A stretch of DNA of 60,000 nucleotides, taken from the NCBI GenBank assembly GCA_950295325.1, contig OX485807.1, positions 34,752,440 through 34,812,439 of the forward strand, in the 5' to 3' direction. The DNA is from Polytrichum commune. Taxonomy: Eukaryota > Streptophyta > Polytrichopsida > Polytrichales > Polytrichaceae. Positions 11,888-22,630 of the stretch are shown piece by piece. Within the stretch, counting starts at the first letter, position 1; the number at the start of each line of letters is the position of its first letter. The position numbers and the translations under genes are program-made. The notes below the pieces were generated by a model that saw nothing but the letters and a program-made list of their open reading frames with translations, had not been told where the DNA came from and ran no database searches.

Positions 11888-12271
11888 AAGGTAGATGGCT
11901 CTTAAATGGCTCATTTTCTTGACCAGACTCCTAGATTTTATTGGTATGTGGTTCAATGAGGATCAAAGAACAAACATCATAAAGAGACATGCTTGAAAGA
12001 GATTGGACTAGATCTTCAATTATAAATAACTACTCTACACTCAATAGTGAGCACAAATGGGAGGACCTATGTATCCAATTAAAAAATCAACAAACATGCA
12101 CTTTCAACAAGTATAAGTAAATCAGGGAAGGTCCGATTTTGAGTCAGGATTTTGCAAATGTTTCATCATAAATTTACTAATACAACACAGTTGTTTTGTG
12201 TAAATCTAATTGGTAGAAGTTGGAGAACATGAAAAACAAACCAAATAACACCCACATACCTTATATGATGA
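11888..12271. repeat. ~385-bp repeat with AAGGTAGATG termini, copy I
   Basis: It starts TAAGGTAGATGGC and ends CACATACCTTA, a short terminal inverted repeat. It shares its whole length with copy II at 12651-13035, including GGTATGTGGTTCAATGAGGATCA and TGTTTCATCATA. It looks like a non-autonomous DNA element of the TAAGGTA family. No 2- or 3-bp duplication could be fixed. Confidence 0.65.
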
Positions 12272-12650
12272 CCTAATAAGAAAGAGAAGCTTCAGTTCAA
12301 CAATGAGTAAAGAATTCATCTGAACTTCACAAAGTATGAGGTCAATGGCTATGGGCACAATTCAGGTTTGCTAACCATCTCGCAAGTAATTTAAGTGTTT
12401 GGTATTCAACAAAAAGTGGGTGCAAAACTGCAAAGCTACGAGTGTATGTTTAAGGCCTACTGACCTTGACGAATGATTATACACGAACCCTATGAAGCCA
12501 TAGCCTTGCATTATGTGGGCCCAAGGAAGAATGCTCATGTTGTTTGAGCATATAGTAGATACAAACATGGAAATTGATTCCAAATGAGTCTGAAAGAATC
12601 TTTGAAGTTCGTTGTGCGTGTCTTGACATTGTCACCATAGGGAACAATAT

Positions 12651-13035
12651 ATAAGGTAGATGAGCCTTAAATGACTCGATCCTTAATTAGACACCTATAT
12701 TTGATTGGTATGTGGTTCAATGAGGATCATAGAACAACTCATAAAAACACATGTCTAAAAGAGATTTGACTATGTCTTCAAATATTAATAACTACTCTAC
12801 ATTCAATAGTGAACACAATTGGGAGGAATTGTGTATCTAGTTAAGAAATCAACAAACATGCACTTCCGATAACCATAACTAGATTGGGGGAAGTCTAATT
12901 TTTATCTTTAGTTTGGGCAGATGTTTCATCATAGATTTGCTAATGCAACACAAGTTTTGTTGTGCAAATCTAATCGATAAAAGTTGGAGCACATGAAAAA
13001 TGAACCAACTAACGCCCATTTACCTTATGATGGTA
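12651..13035. repeat. ~385-bp repeat with AAGGTAGATG termini, copy II
   Basis: It runs from TAAGGTAGATGAGCC to CATTTACCTTA and is parallel to copy I at 11888-12271, with roughly 80% identity by eye. The 380 bp between the copies (12272-12650) holds no recognisable gene, and no LTR-retrotransposon features (PBS, PPT, pol) are seen between them. Confidence 0.65.
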
Positions 13036-13161
13036 AAGCAATTTCCAAGGTTGTAGGTATGTAAACAAGAAAGACAAAGAGACTAATGTCCAAAGAAATT
13101 TAAAATTTGGATTTGGATTTGGATTTGAATTTCATATTCAAGTGCTGAAAATCTTAGCTAA

Positions 13162-13662
13162 GGGGCGGTTTACACTATGGACCAAGAGCCATGACCAAGA
13201 AAATTAAATCATTTTCATGGTCATAGCTCTTGGCCAAGAGCCGTGACCATGAAAAATCAAAAATGGATTTTTGAGTAGCTTGGTCACTCTTGTAGTGTAA
13301 AGTGGATTTGGACCGGGACAACTTTGGGCTGATTTTTTTAATATAAATACAGTAACGTCAAAAAAAATCGGGAAAAAAAAACATTAAAAAAAAATTCGGC
13401 CAATGGCTGATTTTCAGCCTTACGGCTCCCTTGATTTCCGTTGAGTCGAGCATTTTGCCTCGCCTCAACGGAAAACCCATTGGACCATGGCACATTATCC
13501 AAATGGCAGATTTTAGTAGTTTTTTGGGACCTCAAAGTTAGTGGTCATTCTCCTTTTTTCAAGGTAGTGTAAAGCCAAATGGGACCAAGAGCACTTTACT
13601 CTCCAATCACAGATTTTAGAATTTCATGGTCATGGCTCTTGGTCCATAGTGTAAACCGCCCC
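13162..13662. mobile_element. 501-bp MITE with 36-bp perfect inverted termini
   Basis: The first and last 36 bp are perfect inverted repeats beginning GGGGCGGTTTACACTATGG. TAA lies on both sides (13159-13161 and 13663-13665). Inside the ends lie further inverted CATGGTCATGGCTCTTGG-like segments. There is no coding capacity. A 3-bp TAA duplication fits PIF/Harbinger. Exact termini and duplication indicate a relatively young insertion. Confidence 0.9.
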
Positions 13663-13665
13663 TAA

Positions 13666-13897
13666 GGTATTTGGTTTTATTGTGGACATTTCCAACTTCA
13701 CAAGCATTCATGGCTGTTGGACCGGCTCGGAGATCATAGGATCTAGTTCACATTTGCGAATCACAAAGATTGTCATTTGAAGATTGAATGTGCAATACAT
13801 AAATCATAAAAGGTAAATTTGAAGGTTGTTCTTCTCTTCAAAACATCATACAAACACCCCTCGATAGTTCTCAACTATTGAACCTACACCGATCAAT
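13666..13897. other. No gene seen
   Basis: Short unremarkable AT-rich spacer between the MITE and the next dispersed module copy. Confidence 0.4.
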
Positions 13898-14045
13898 ATA
13901 TCTTGAGAACATAGTCCAATCTCATTGCAACATATGTATTTTGGTGTCTATTATTGATAGCAAGCCTTGCCATCCACAAGTCAAATATAAGTCCAATTAA
14001 GAAGAGCGACCACAATGGGCCCACATATCTTACCCTTAATGGTCT
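13898..14045 (+). repeat. Dispersed TAAGGTA-module repeat
   Basis: It contains CATAGTCCAATCTCATTGCA, TTTTGGTGTCTATT, AAGTCCAATTAAGAAGAGCG and CCCACATATCTTA in family order. Confidence 0.65.
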
Positions 14046-14452
14046 AAGGAGCCCACTCCGGGTCTCGAGACATTGTGAAAAGGTGTTTAGTGTTACTTAT
14101 TGCTACTTAAAGCTTAATATGTCAAAAGAGATCCTATTAAAATATCTCATTCCTCAACTACCTCTTGCGATTAAATCATTATGCTTCCCCTTACCAACTA
14201 CCTCACCTTTTGTTTGTAAGGGATTAGGATTGAGCTACAGATAACCAAGGAGAGGGTCGATGTTCATAACGCATTCCGAGGAGGAGGGAAAACTCATGGA
14301 CAAAGAGGGTGTGAAAATGTAGGTCATTTATTGTAGACTCCGAAGTGTTTTTTTAAAGCCAAAATAACACCTAAATTGGGGTCAAATATCCCCAAATTAA
14401 TCTAGTGAGCTTAAATTGAGATGCAACAACAACAACCTATAGAGAACATGTT

Positions 14453-14580
14453 TTATTATTATCCCCTTGATAGGTGATATGAAACCAAAGCCCTTGAGGG
14501 GAGCGTGTTTCTACTGCACCACCCCATGATATGTGACGAGCCCTTTGGTTTCCTAACACATATCGAGGGGGTAATAATAA
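14453..14580. repeat. 128-bp inverted repeat (hairpin element)
   Basis: Arms of about 43 bp begin TTATTATTATCCCCTTGATA and end TATCGAGGGGGTAATAATAA, with AAACCAAAG/CTTTGGTTT near the inner ends. No duplication was identified. It may be a tiny MITE. Confidence 0.6.
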
Positions 14581-14913
14581 CGATTTGATCCCATGTAAGT
14601 TAGTTGTTGATCTATCTTTTAGCTCTAAGAATCAATTTAGCTTAGGGAAAAAAAAGAAAAAAAAGAAAAAGAAAAACATTTGAGCTCTACAACAATAATG
14701 AACGTTTCCACCCTCCCTTCCTCGGGTCACCCTCCCCTCGGTAGATATTGTAAACATGCACCTGTTGTTAATGAGTTAAAACCAATATCCATTGCCTAGT
14801 GTGTTAATGAGTCCTAAAATCACTGTAGATTTTAGCTTAGTTTCATTTATTTACTTATGCCCTAAGCTTGAGGGCACATTTGCACCCTTGGTAATATTTA
14901 AAATGTTAAAAGC

Positions 14914-15143
14914 CACTAAAGTAAATATTGTATTTAGTGTCACTTACTATTTGGAATTACACAATACTATAACTATTTACTATTAGTTTCATTTTTTTAC
15001 CAACATAGCTCAAATTGGTTATTTGGACATCATAGCACGCACATGAGCATCTTTACTTGGGAGAAAATTATATTCAAAAATAAAATAAATATAGCATTGT
15101 GTAGTTCCAAATTGTAAGTAACACTAAATACTATATTTAGTGT
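14914..15143. mobile_element. ~230-bp foldback MITE (TTTAGTGT family)
   Basis: Inverted arms of about 60 bp contain TATTTAGTGTCACTTACTAT and TTGGAATTACACAATACTAT on the left and their complement on the right. The arm motif (TTAGTGT...GGAATTACA...GCTATAAC) is shared with 56562-56772, so the two are the same family. Confidence 0.65.
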
Positions 15144-15375
15144 ACTCTTACCACAATCATTAACTAAGGTACCTAATTAACAATGGCTGACAGACAAAGG
15201 AGTACAACATAGTTTGTGGTCCCTGTAGGCAACGTGGGAAATACATTACCATAAGGTTATAGCGCCATAGGGAACGTCATGGGAACATGTATGGTAACCG
15301 GTGGGCCAAACATGGCGAACTGATTAGTGAGTGATCCATAATGCAGATAATGGCGTTACAATAATCCAATAACTT
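15144..15375. other. No gene seen
   Basis: Spacer between two MITEs with no recognised feature. Confidence 0.4.
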
Positions 15376-15521
15376 CATAACATTACTCAGCTGATGGGTT
15401 ATGTTCAGATGTCGTGATTTCAAATGCAATTTGAAACAATGGGATTCCAACATCTAGAGTTTTAATTCTCGAATCTATTGTTGGACCCATGAACACAACT
15501 CATTGGCTGAGTAATGTTATG
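15376..15521. mobile_element. 146-bp CATAACATTACTCA MITE
   Basis: Terminal inverted repeats CATAACATTACTCAG...GGCTGAGTAATGTTATG continue inward as TGGGTTATGTTC/GAACACAACTCA. The length equals that of the copy at 54095-54240. It is non-coding. Confidence 0.7.
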
Positions 15522-15849
15522 TTTACTTAGTGTCGTTTAGATCTACTTGACGGCTTAAGGTGGATGGAGGGTTAAGGAGGTAGGGAGTCCGGTGATGGAG
15601 GAAGAGGGCGAAGCCTTGTCAAAATCAAATGGTGCATTGAGATCCGTGCCTTAACGACCATGAGCACATGGATTAGAGATCATTATGCATAGATCTATAT
15701 ACAATTGATTGATTGTATTACATTGTGAAATGAGGAGGGTAGCACAAAGGCGAACGGCCATGGAGTTCAATCTCAAATGTAGATTTAGGTGGGAAAACAA
15801 CTGCGATCTTCCGGAGCTTAGACAAACTCATCATACATGATAGCCAACA

Positions 15850-17560
15850 AGTAGTGCGAAGATGGAAACTTTTGCATCGATATGTAGAAATGGAAGGGTG
15901 ACAAGGTTTGACCCAATGATGGAAGAGTGAGGAGGGTGGATCTCAAGGGAGGCCCGAAGCATGATGTAGAGAGGGCAAATGCAGTGATTAGAGTGTTGGC
16001 AAAAGCAAGTCAACATGTTTAAGAGGGTGTTCTCTACCCTTTTAGGGCATAGATCGGTAAGACCCTTCCAAATAATGTCAAGAGAGATTTCAATGGTTTT
16101 TTTGGTGAGGAAGGATAATCTCCCCTTCGTTATTCTCAAAAACTTATCACACACATTGCTCTTTTTAAAGAACAATTTTTTTTTGTGAATTTTGTAGGTC
16201 ATAATCTCAATCCTCAAAATCCAGGGATTTGCCTTACAACCCTAAACCATGAGTTGAGAGGAAATTCCCTCACAATGTGTAGAAACGTTGGTAAGGGTTA
16301 TTTTTTCTTAGCAAACACGGGGTAAAGAATTGCATGTTTAAGTCCAAACATGGAATGTGTATATTGCAAAGTTGGGTGCATTGATGCAACCCTGATAATC
16401 CCAACACTGTCTCCTTCCCGACTTGGGTTTCCCTAAGGAACCTCCCTTTTGAACACCATGACTTGGCATATGCCACATCGGAGTCCTTTGGTGAGGTGAT
16501 AGGCATTGATACCTCAAATGAAACAACAAAAGATTGGAGGTTTTGCATTAACCTTAACGGAACGGAGGGCTTGGACCCCAATCCAAGGTTGCGGCTCCTA
16601 CCGCAACAAAAAAACATGAGGGAGACACTAGTAGGAAATTACTTGGAACTAAGGATAGTAGCCCCCCTCAACCCTAGGTCTTGCAACTCACACACACACG
16701 TTGTAGCATAAGGAGTTGAAGCCCCTAGCTGAATCACCAGCAAAACAATACCCACAACACAACCTCATGTAGGTAAGGCATCTACACTTAAAGTCGACAT
16801 TGGTAAGAACACCACTGTTCCCACTAAGGCAAGAATTGGAGTCACCAACCCCAACCAACATAGTGTTGAATCAGAAGATCAAATGTCATGGTTTTCTTGG
16901 AGAATGGTGGGGTAGGGAAAAAAAATTAAAATTAAAACATTTGGAGGTGTTAGTCAGTGATGACTAGGGATCCGAAGGAAATGACCAAGTATTAAAAGTT
17001 GAAGAAGCCTCCCTGGAGGGTGCCGATGTTGACCCACCAAAGATGATCACACCATAGTTGCCTACTAGGAATGCACAAGGGATGTTGGAGTTGTTGGAGA
17101 GAAAGAAAAGGCACTCGGGTCAAGAAATACGAAGAACGATTAGGATTGGAGGTAGACAAGGGTGAAGAGGAGGAAGATGATGATGATGATGATGAACAAG
17201 AAAAGGGAGAAGGAGACGAAGAGGACGAGGGAGAAAATGAGGAGGGGGAAGGACAAACTGATGAGGAAAGGGAAGCCAAAGAAGGGGAGGAAGATGACGA
17301 TGAAGGAGAGGGTCACAAGGAGGAGGAGGAGAGAGATGCATAGGGAAAGTGGTTTGAACAAGGTACAAAGAGACAAATGGCGTTGAGGAGGAGCGGTTGC
17401 CTATGGGAAAGGAGCTCAAAAACTCCAATTTGGTGAGTTAATGGCTTCAAAGACCCTTCCTAAGAACCAAGTGACTTGTATACAAAGACCCTAATGGCTC
17501 CAAGCAAGTGGACAACTAGATGATGGGGATGCCCAAATGGATGTAGACCCACCATCCGGA
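15850..17560 (+). pseudogene. LINE P ORF1 (gag-like) remnant
   Basis: The plus-strand frame around 16400-16620 reads FPTWVSLRNLPFEHHDLAYA, then GEVIGIDTSNETTKDWRFCI. This is the type of sequence seen in plant L1 LINE ORF1 nucleic-acid-binding proteins: a proline/tryptophan phrase followed by G.vIGIDt.t. Weaker similarity extends upstream to about 15930 (DLKGGPKHDVERANAVI). Downstream, 17071-17343 is an unbroken 90-codon frame, extremely acidic (Glu/Asp runs encoded by GAG/GAT repeats), which could be the ORF1 tail or an expanded low-complexity insert. Frameshifts and stops separate the pieces. It precedes the APE domain of the same element. Confidence 0.55.
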
Positions 17561-17855
17561 ACTCCCCCAACTTATTAGAAACACAATTGTAGATGGCCAT
17601 GGAGGGAAGGGACTGAGTGCACAATCACATTATGGTTACCATTGATCTTGAAAGTTTGTCTTCTTCAATGGAATCAAGGGGTAACATGAATAACTCTCCA
17701 GTTATGCAAGCACTCCCCTTCAAAATAGTGCAACAAATCTTATAGCTCTTGGGCAACACGAGATGACTCCAAAACAACGTACAATTTGGGCATTTAGAGG
17801 AAAATTTCTCTTGGGAGGAGTGATATGTACTAATATTTTTTTACCAATCTTGTTT

Positions 17856-18915
17856 ATGAAGGTCAACATCAACACTCACGATATTCGGAGGCTTAATGAC
17901 TTGGAAAGCTTTATGAAAGTAATAAGATGTATTAGTTCCTTAACCCCACAATGGATGTAGTTAGGATGAGAAGAAACTTAGGGGTAGGACACTAGATTTA
18001 TGGTAGGATGTGCTAGCTGGACACCAGAGGCAGCACCATGTGAATATAGTTGGTTTAACCCAAATTCAATTGGAAAAGTGGGAGTGGGGATTCTCATTGC
18101 CAACAAATATCCTAGGCTAGTTACAATACACGGGACCCTATACGAGGATAGAGTAGTTTGGAATAAGCTCAAAGGGGTTGAAGGTGAAAACATCGAGATT
18201 GCATGTTTTTATGCACCCAATATTCCCACCAAGCGCATGCACCTCTGGCATCTTATGATCGATTCTTTGTCCAAGGAATGTAAGTGGACAATAGGGGGGG
18301 ATTTGAATATGACAAATAGGCAAGGTGATAAAATTAATGATTGGTAGGGCTACTACATTAAATTATTGAGGGTGGGTAATTAGTGAAAGTGAAACTAATT
18401 CCTTAAGATATGAATTAGTGTCATCGGAAAGAAGTAGGAAACATCATTCATCTCGGCATTTGGCACTATTCACTAACAAGCATGTGGCACGCATTGATCA
18501 CAAGCACTTTAATTTTCTTGAATCTATGGTAAATGAGCGTGGATTTTACCGTAGTCATGAATTCAGTGTCACTTGGTAGCAACTTCCACCCTTGGTAACT
18601 TTGAGATTTGGCTAGATTGTGTGTGTAACTTGAATTAGTACCACCCTCACTAATTGATATACTTAGTGTAGTGACCTCTCAAACAATATAGTTGGTATGA
18701 GCTCTTAATACACTACAAGTCCAAGGCACATTCATATATCAAGGTGGACCTCATTTTTTTGGAAAATGAGCAGATGGGACGGGTACGTAGACTAGTCGGC
18801 CTTGACATGTTTTGCATTGCAAAAGACACTAGCTTAGACTTCCTCCACAAGACATATTTTATTCATGGATGCTTGGTTGGATAAGATCATTCTTTGGTAC
18901 AAATTGAAATTACCA
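17856..18915 (+). pseudogene. LINE P APE-type endonuclease domain, interrupted
   Basis: The start KVNINTHDIRRLNDLESFMKV corresponds to the N-terminal strand of apurinic-endonuclease-like domains of plant L1s. The frame at 18000-18347 carries GVGILIANKYPR...VVWNKL, EIACFYAPNIPTKRMHLW and WTIGGDLNMT (GDxN motif). After an insertion, 18735-18915 resumes with TFIYQGGPHFFW, RRLVGLDMFCIAKDTSLDFL and a degenerate SDHSLVQIEI end. This domain nicks target DNA to prime reverse transcription. Stops and the insertion make it inactive. Confidence 0.8.
18347..18676. mobile_element. Probable ~330-bp MITE inserted in LINE P APE domain
   Basis: The left end GGGCTACTACATTAA...GAGGGTGGGTAATTAGTGA mirrors the inverted right end GGTCACTACACTAAG...GAGGGTGGTACTAATTCAA. 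It sits exactly where the APE reading stops and then resumes. Its termini resemble the GGGCC..ACACTA families elsewhere in the window. No clear duplication remains. Confidence 0.5.
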
Positions 18916-19200
18916 TTGGTAAAAGAAGAGGTCATGAAGTCTTTCTTTAAATGGAATGTCTCTCACTTGCATGGAGACGTCACCACTGAATTACAAGAGC
19001 AATGGGACCACCACCAAAAGGAAACTTCCTTTTTGTTTTAAGCTTAGGCACATCACAAGGTTTCATAGGTAGTTTAGCAAGCATAGGGTAAGAAAGAGTA
19101 AGAAGGAAAAATCGGATGTCATGGTCCAACTAGAAGTTGCTACTGCACACCTCATGATGACATTGATAACATTAACATTCAAGAAGAGGTTAGTGAGCAT

Positions 19201-20200
19201 AAGAGGTCAATTGAAGAGATTGAGCTTAGGAAGGCTAGGGCAGAGGCTATTTGGTCTAGGGTCAAATGGAAACAAGTAAGGGATAAATGCTTAGCCGAGT
19301 TCTTTAAGCTAGTCAAGCAAAATAACACCAAAGTTGTTATGTCCGAGCTAAAGGATCAACAAGGGCATATTTTTACCAAGAGGGAGGATCTTGATTGGAT
19401 ATGCCATAACTTCTATAAAGAGCTCTATAGGCACAAGGACATTTTTAAGGACGCTTTGAGACAAGTGTTTGCGGATTTTCTAGTTACTTTTACTAAAGCA
19501 ATGAACATTTCTCTCACTAAAGAAATCACACAACAAGAACTCTATAATGCAGTTGACTCAATGGCAACATGGAAAGCCCCCGGATATGATGGGATTTACA
19601 TTCACCTCCTTCAACCAAATGATCTATAAAGGGCTCAAAGGAGGGGCCTTCCATGAAGGAGTCACCAAAGGGGTCCTAAGCCTCATTCCTATGGAAGGGG
19701 ATAGTCAAACCTAAATAAATAGTGGCCAATTACTCTGGTCAATATTATTTACAAAGCCTTTGCCAAACCGCTACAAAGGAGGCTACAGTTGACGTTGAGT
19801 GATGTTATTAGCCAATAGCAAATGAAGGAGGTCCTTACCCACATCAAAAGAAGTAGTGTATCAACGTGTAGGCTTAGGGGGATCGGTCTCCCAAGCATGA
19901 CCAAAACAACATAGCATATCCCAATACAATGATTATTCCTCTTTCATGGTGAAAGGTGAAGAACGTCACGTGGATGAACTCATTAAAATTTTAAAGGTTT
20001 TTGGTGAGGATTCAAGGATGGAAAGTGCTTATTGGTTTGATAAGTAAGTATCCTCACAAACTCTCATGGTTGGAGGGTTCCAATTGGAGATGGGTGGAGG
20101 AAGGCGACTTGTCCAAACTCTTAGGAACCCCCTTTGGCTTGAACCTCAATACCTCGGATGTGGACCAATTTCTTTTCTTTAAGATCTCCAATAATTAAAC
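19201..20200 (+). pseudogene. LINE P reverse transcriptase with deleted catalytic core
   Basis: 19339-19629 reads REDLDWICHNFYKELY...FTKAMNISLTKEITQQELYNAV...WKAPGYDGI, the region just N-terminal to the RT fingers. Then ITLVNIIYKAFAKPLQRRLQ (about 19720-19790) covers early RT motifs. The reading next jumps to YSSFMVKGEERHVDELIKIL (about 19940), which follows the YADD box in related LINEs. The catalytic aspartate motifs (A and C), and the QGD-type motif B between them, are therefore missing: an internal deletion of a few hundred bases, followed by further stops. Confidence 0.7.
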
Positions 20201-20400
20201 TATTGGAGTACTATGAAGCTTTCTTTGGCAAGCATGGTAGGTATATGTAACCACATTGCATTGTCAGCCTTGTAGTTTTTATTATGGTATGGGGAAGCTC
20301 CAACAAAATTCCTTCAAAAATCAAAAAAACCAGTTGCAATTACCTACAGTCTGGCAAATAACAACTTATAAGAGCTAAGGTTGGTTGGAAAAAGAGTTGC

Positions 20401-21146
20401 ATGAACAAGCGGTTCGGCGAATTAGGTCTTGTCAATCCTGAAGTTGCCAATACTAATCTCCTTTGTAAATGGATTGTGAAGGCCATGGAAACGGGGGAGT
20501 CCAATCTTCAACTCATTCTTAGGTATAGATTGGCAACATACAACCCACAAAAAGGAAGGAGTTTGGGGGTTAGTTTGGATTGGTTCACCAACAAGAAATA
20601 TCAAGGTTTCCCATGAGGCTAAGGTTTGGGGTCATATCAACAAACCATGGAAGATCATGGCTAAAGGCATGTACAAACTCCCCCCTCGCACGCTTATGGA
20701 CCTTGCTCATTCTAACCTTTGGTGGTCAACTTGCTTTGAACTTATTGATTATGGATTTACCTATGCTAGGGCCTACAAACTCTATAGCAAAGGGATCCAA
20801 CGGGTTGATGATAGTTGGAATTGAAAGAATTGTACATTCATTCTTACTCCCCAACAAAATCATGGACATTTGGAGGTATGGGTTGGAGGATGACCATTAT
20901 GTCACCCATCCTTGTCGATGGTTTGGTTTCTACATTGAAGGAGTAGACAATCTAGCCTTTGTTCTCCGGTGCTCCACCAAATTTACTCCCTCATATGACC
21001 ACCAACATTGCATCTCTCTGCCTCTTCTCGATAAATGTTTTACAGTGGGCACCTACTCCACATGCCTTTGTGAGTGGGAGAAACCTATTAGGAACATGAG
21101 TGGTTCTTTGCATCATGTTAAAATCATGAATACCACTAAAGGATAG
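20401..21146 (+). pseudogene. LINE P connection/thumb region
   Basis: 20401-20616 reads MNKRFGELGLVNPEVANTN, LLCKWIVKAMETGESN and RYRLATYNPQKGRSLGVSL. This is the GGLG(L/V)xNPxxxNxxLLxKW type of phrase that follows RT in plant L1 proteins. Another frame continues with KPWKIMAKGMYKLPPRTLMDLAHSN. Frameshifts occur near 20600 and 20820. Confidence 0.7.
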
Positions 21147-21289
21147 AATAAAGAGAAATTACCTTAATCTATGGCAAATTTGCCACACTTGGGTGGGATC
21201 CGGACCGTTGGAGGTGGGCCGGTGGTTATCACTTCTTTAATTATACCACAAAGATGGATAGAGACGAAATCATTAACATGGTTCCAGAC

Positions 21290-22220
21290 ATGGCCTGGGC
21301 AGCGGACAAGTGGCAAAGCTACCTCTTGGGGAACTACCGGTTTTATTAGTCAGATGTGTGGGATCCTATGCACGTTGGCAAAGATGATGTTTTTATGTGG
21401 TCCATTTGGCACAAGGCAGTTGCAATTTATGAATGGACAACCCACATTGCTCTGGCTTCCATTTCCAAGCAATGCATTTTCTACCTCCCTAACATTAGTG
21501 GATCAATTTAGCATAAATTTTGGAATTGCATCCAAGCCTAGAGAGCGTGGGGGTGGGCGACTTTCATCATGCATGAGCTTTGTGGAATCAGAACGTGCAA
21601 CTATGACAATTATAACCCAGAAAATGAGCTCTCTTTTGGGGAAAGGATCCCTAAGGACTTTGTTGAGAAATTTTAGATTTGGCACCTCCTTCGCGACATT
21701 ATGCTTTAGTTGATTTGGATAGAGCGTAACAATAGGTTGTTCAATCAAGACCAACGCCATGAATCCAAGGTTAAGCACCTTAGAGCATCCTCAGTCGGTC
21801 TAGGTAAAGCTCACTGCAAACCAAGACCTATCTTGCTTAAAATGCTCAAAATTTAGAGGGAGTGCACCAAATCTTGCTTAAAAATGGACAGATCCTCCCA
21901 CACTCCCTCTAAATGTCAAAAATTTGGAGGGAGTGTGGGAGGATCTTTCCATTTTTAAGCAAGATTTGGTGCACTCCCTCTAAATTTTGAAAATGTGATG
22001 TTTTCAATGAGGGATTTCACCTACGTCAAATTTTTACAATTCTTTTTTCTTGAGAAATATCTCACGTTTATTTAGGTGTGCTTCTAATGATGGTAATTTC
22101 AGTTTCTAATTTTAGGTCAGTCAAAAGATAGGTTTTGGTTTGCAGTGAGCTTTACCTAGACCGACTGAGGATGCTCTTATTTGGGACAACCTCATTATGA
22201 ACGCCAAAATTGCTTAGGCT
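21290..22220 (+). pseudogene. LINE P C-terminal zf-RVT region, split by a MITE
   Basis: Read across frames, the segment gives FMWSIWHKAVAIYEW, ISKQCIFYLPNISGSIKHKF and finally IWIERNNRLFNQDQRHESK up to 21779. This matches the usual end of plant L1 proteins. The 394-bp MITE follows, and after it IWDNLIMNAKIA resumes at 22180. The host reading is thus continuous when the MITE and one TTA are removed. Confidence 0.75.
21783..22176. mobile_element. 394-bp foldback MITE, copy 2
   Basis: It is the same length as copy 1 (4832-5225) and nearly identical to it. TTA flanks both ends (21780-21782 and 22177-22179). It is inserted in the C-terminal coding region of LINE P. The nested double inverted repeat is preserved. 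Confidence 0.9.
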
Positions 22221-22540
22221 AGGGTGGTTAAATTGGTTAAGATCAGTGCATGAGTCAGCTAAGGCCCTCCTCAAGGGTTTCGACCAAACTCGGGGGGCTA
22301 GGAACATCCTCTGTAGACACGATAGGATGAGAGTCACTTGGATTGGAAACGTCAACATATGTAGGTTGTTTGGCACTTTGGTTGGTTACTTGGTGGTTGT
22401 CTTTTGGCTGGTGAGGAGGGGTAGTCCTTGGCTTCGTGGTTTGGCTCGTTGTCCTTGGTGGGGTCCTTGTTACATGGTTATCCATTACTCTTTGGTGGAG
22501 GTGTGGCGCGTCCAAGGGACTCAGCCTCCCCTTCAAGTGG

Positions 22541-22630
22541 CTGGGGCGAACCAACCCATACACTGGTTCCTTGGAGGCAAGGGTTTAGGCATCCATCAAG
22601 GAACGAGTGTCTGTGTTGGTTCGCCCAAAT
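22541..22630. mobile_element. ~90-bp palindromic insertion with 13-bp direct repeats, copy 1
   Basis: The core 22544-22626 is a hairpin. GGGCGAACCAACCCATACAC...TTCCTTG faces CAAGGAAC...TTGGTTCGCCC across a loop of about 20 bases. CCCCTTCAAGTGG occurs on both sides (22528-22540 and 22631-22643). The related 3' UTR of LINE S (minus strand near 29380-29400) has one copy of this site and no insert, so this is a true insertion. Confidence 0.75.

Noticed and set aside
11888-13035. Direct repeats of ~385 bp that could be LTRs of a small retroelement.
   Set aside because: No primer-binding site, polypurine tract, TG..CA termini or pol sequence. Each repeat has its own inverted termini, which fits two independent DNA-type insertions better.
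17071-17343. A 90-codon highly acidic open frame, with equally long frames on the opposite strand.
   Set aside because: It is purine-rich low-complexity DNA that stays open in several frames. It is treated as part of, or an insert in, LINE P ORF1, not as a gene.
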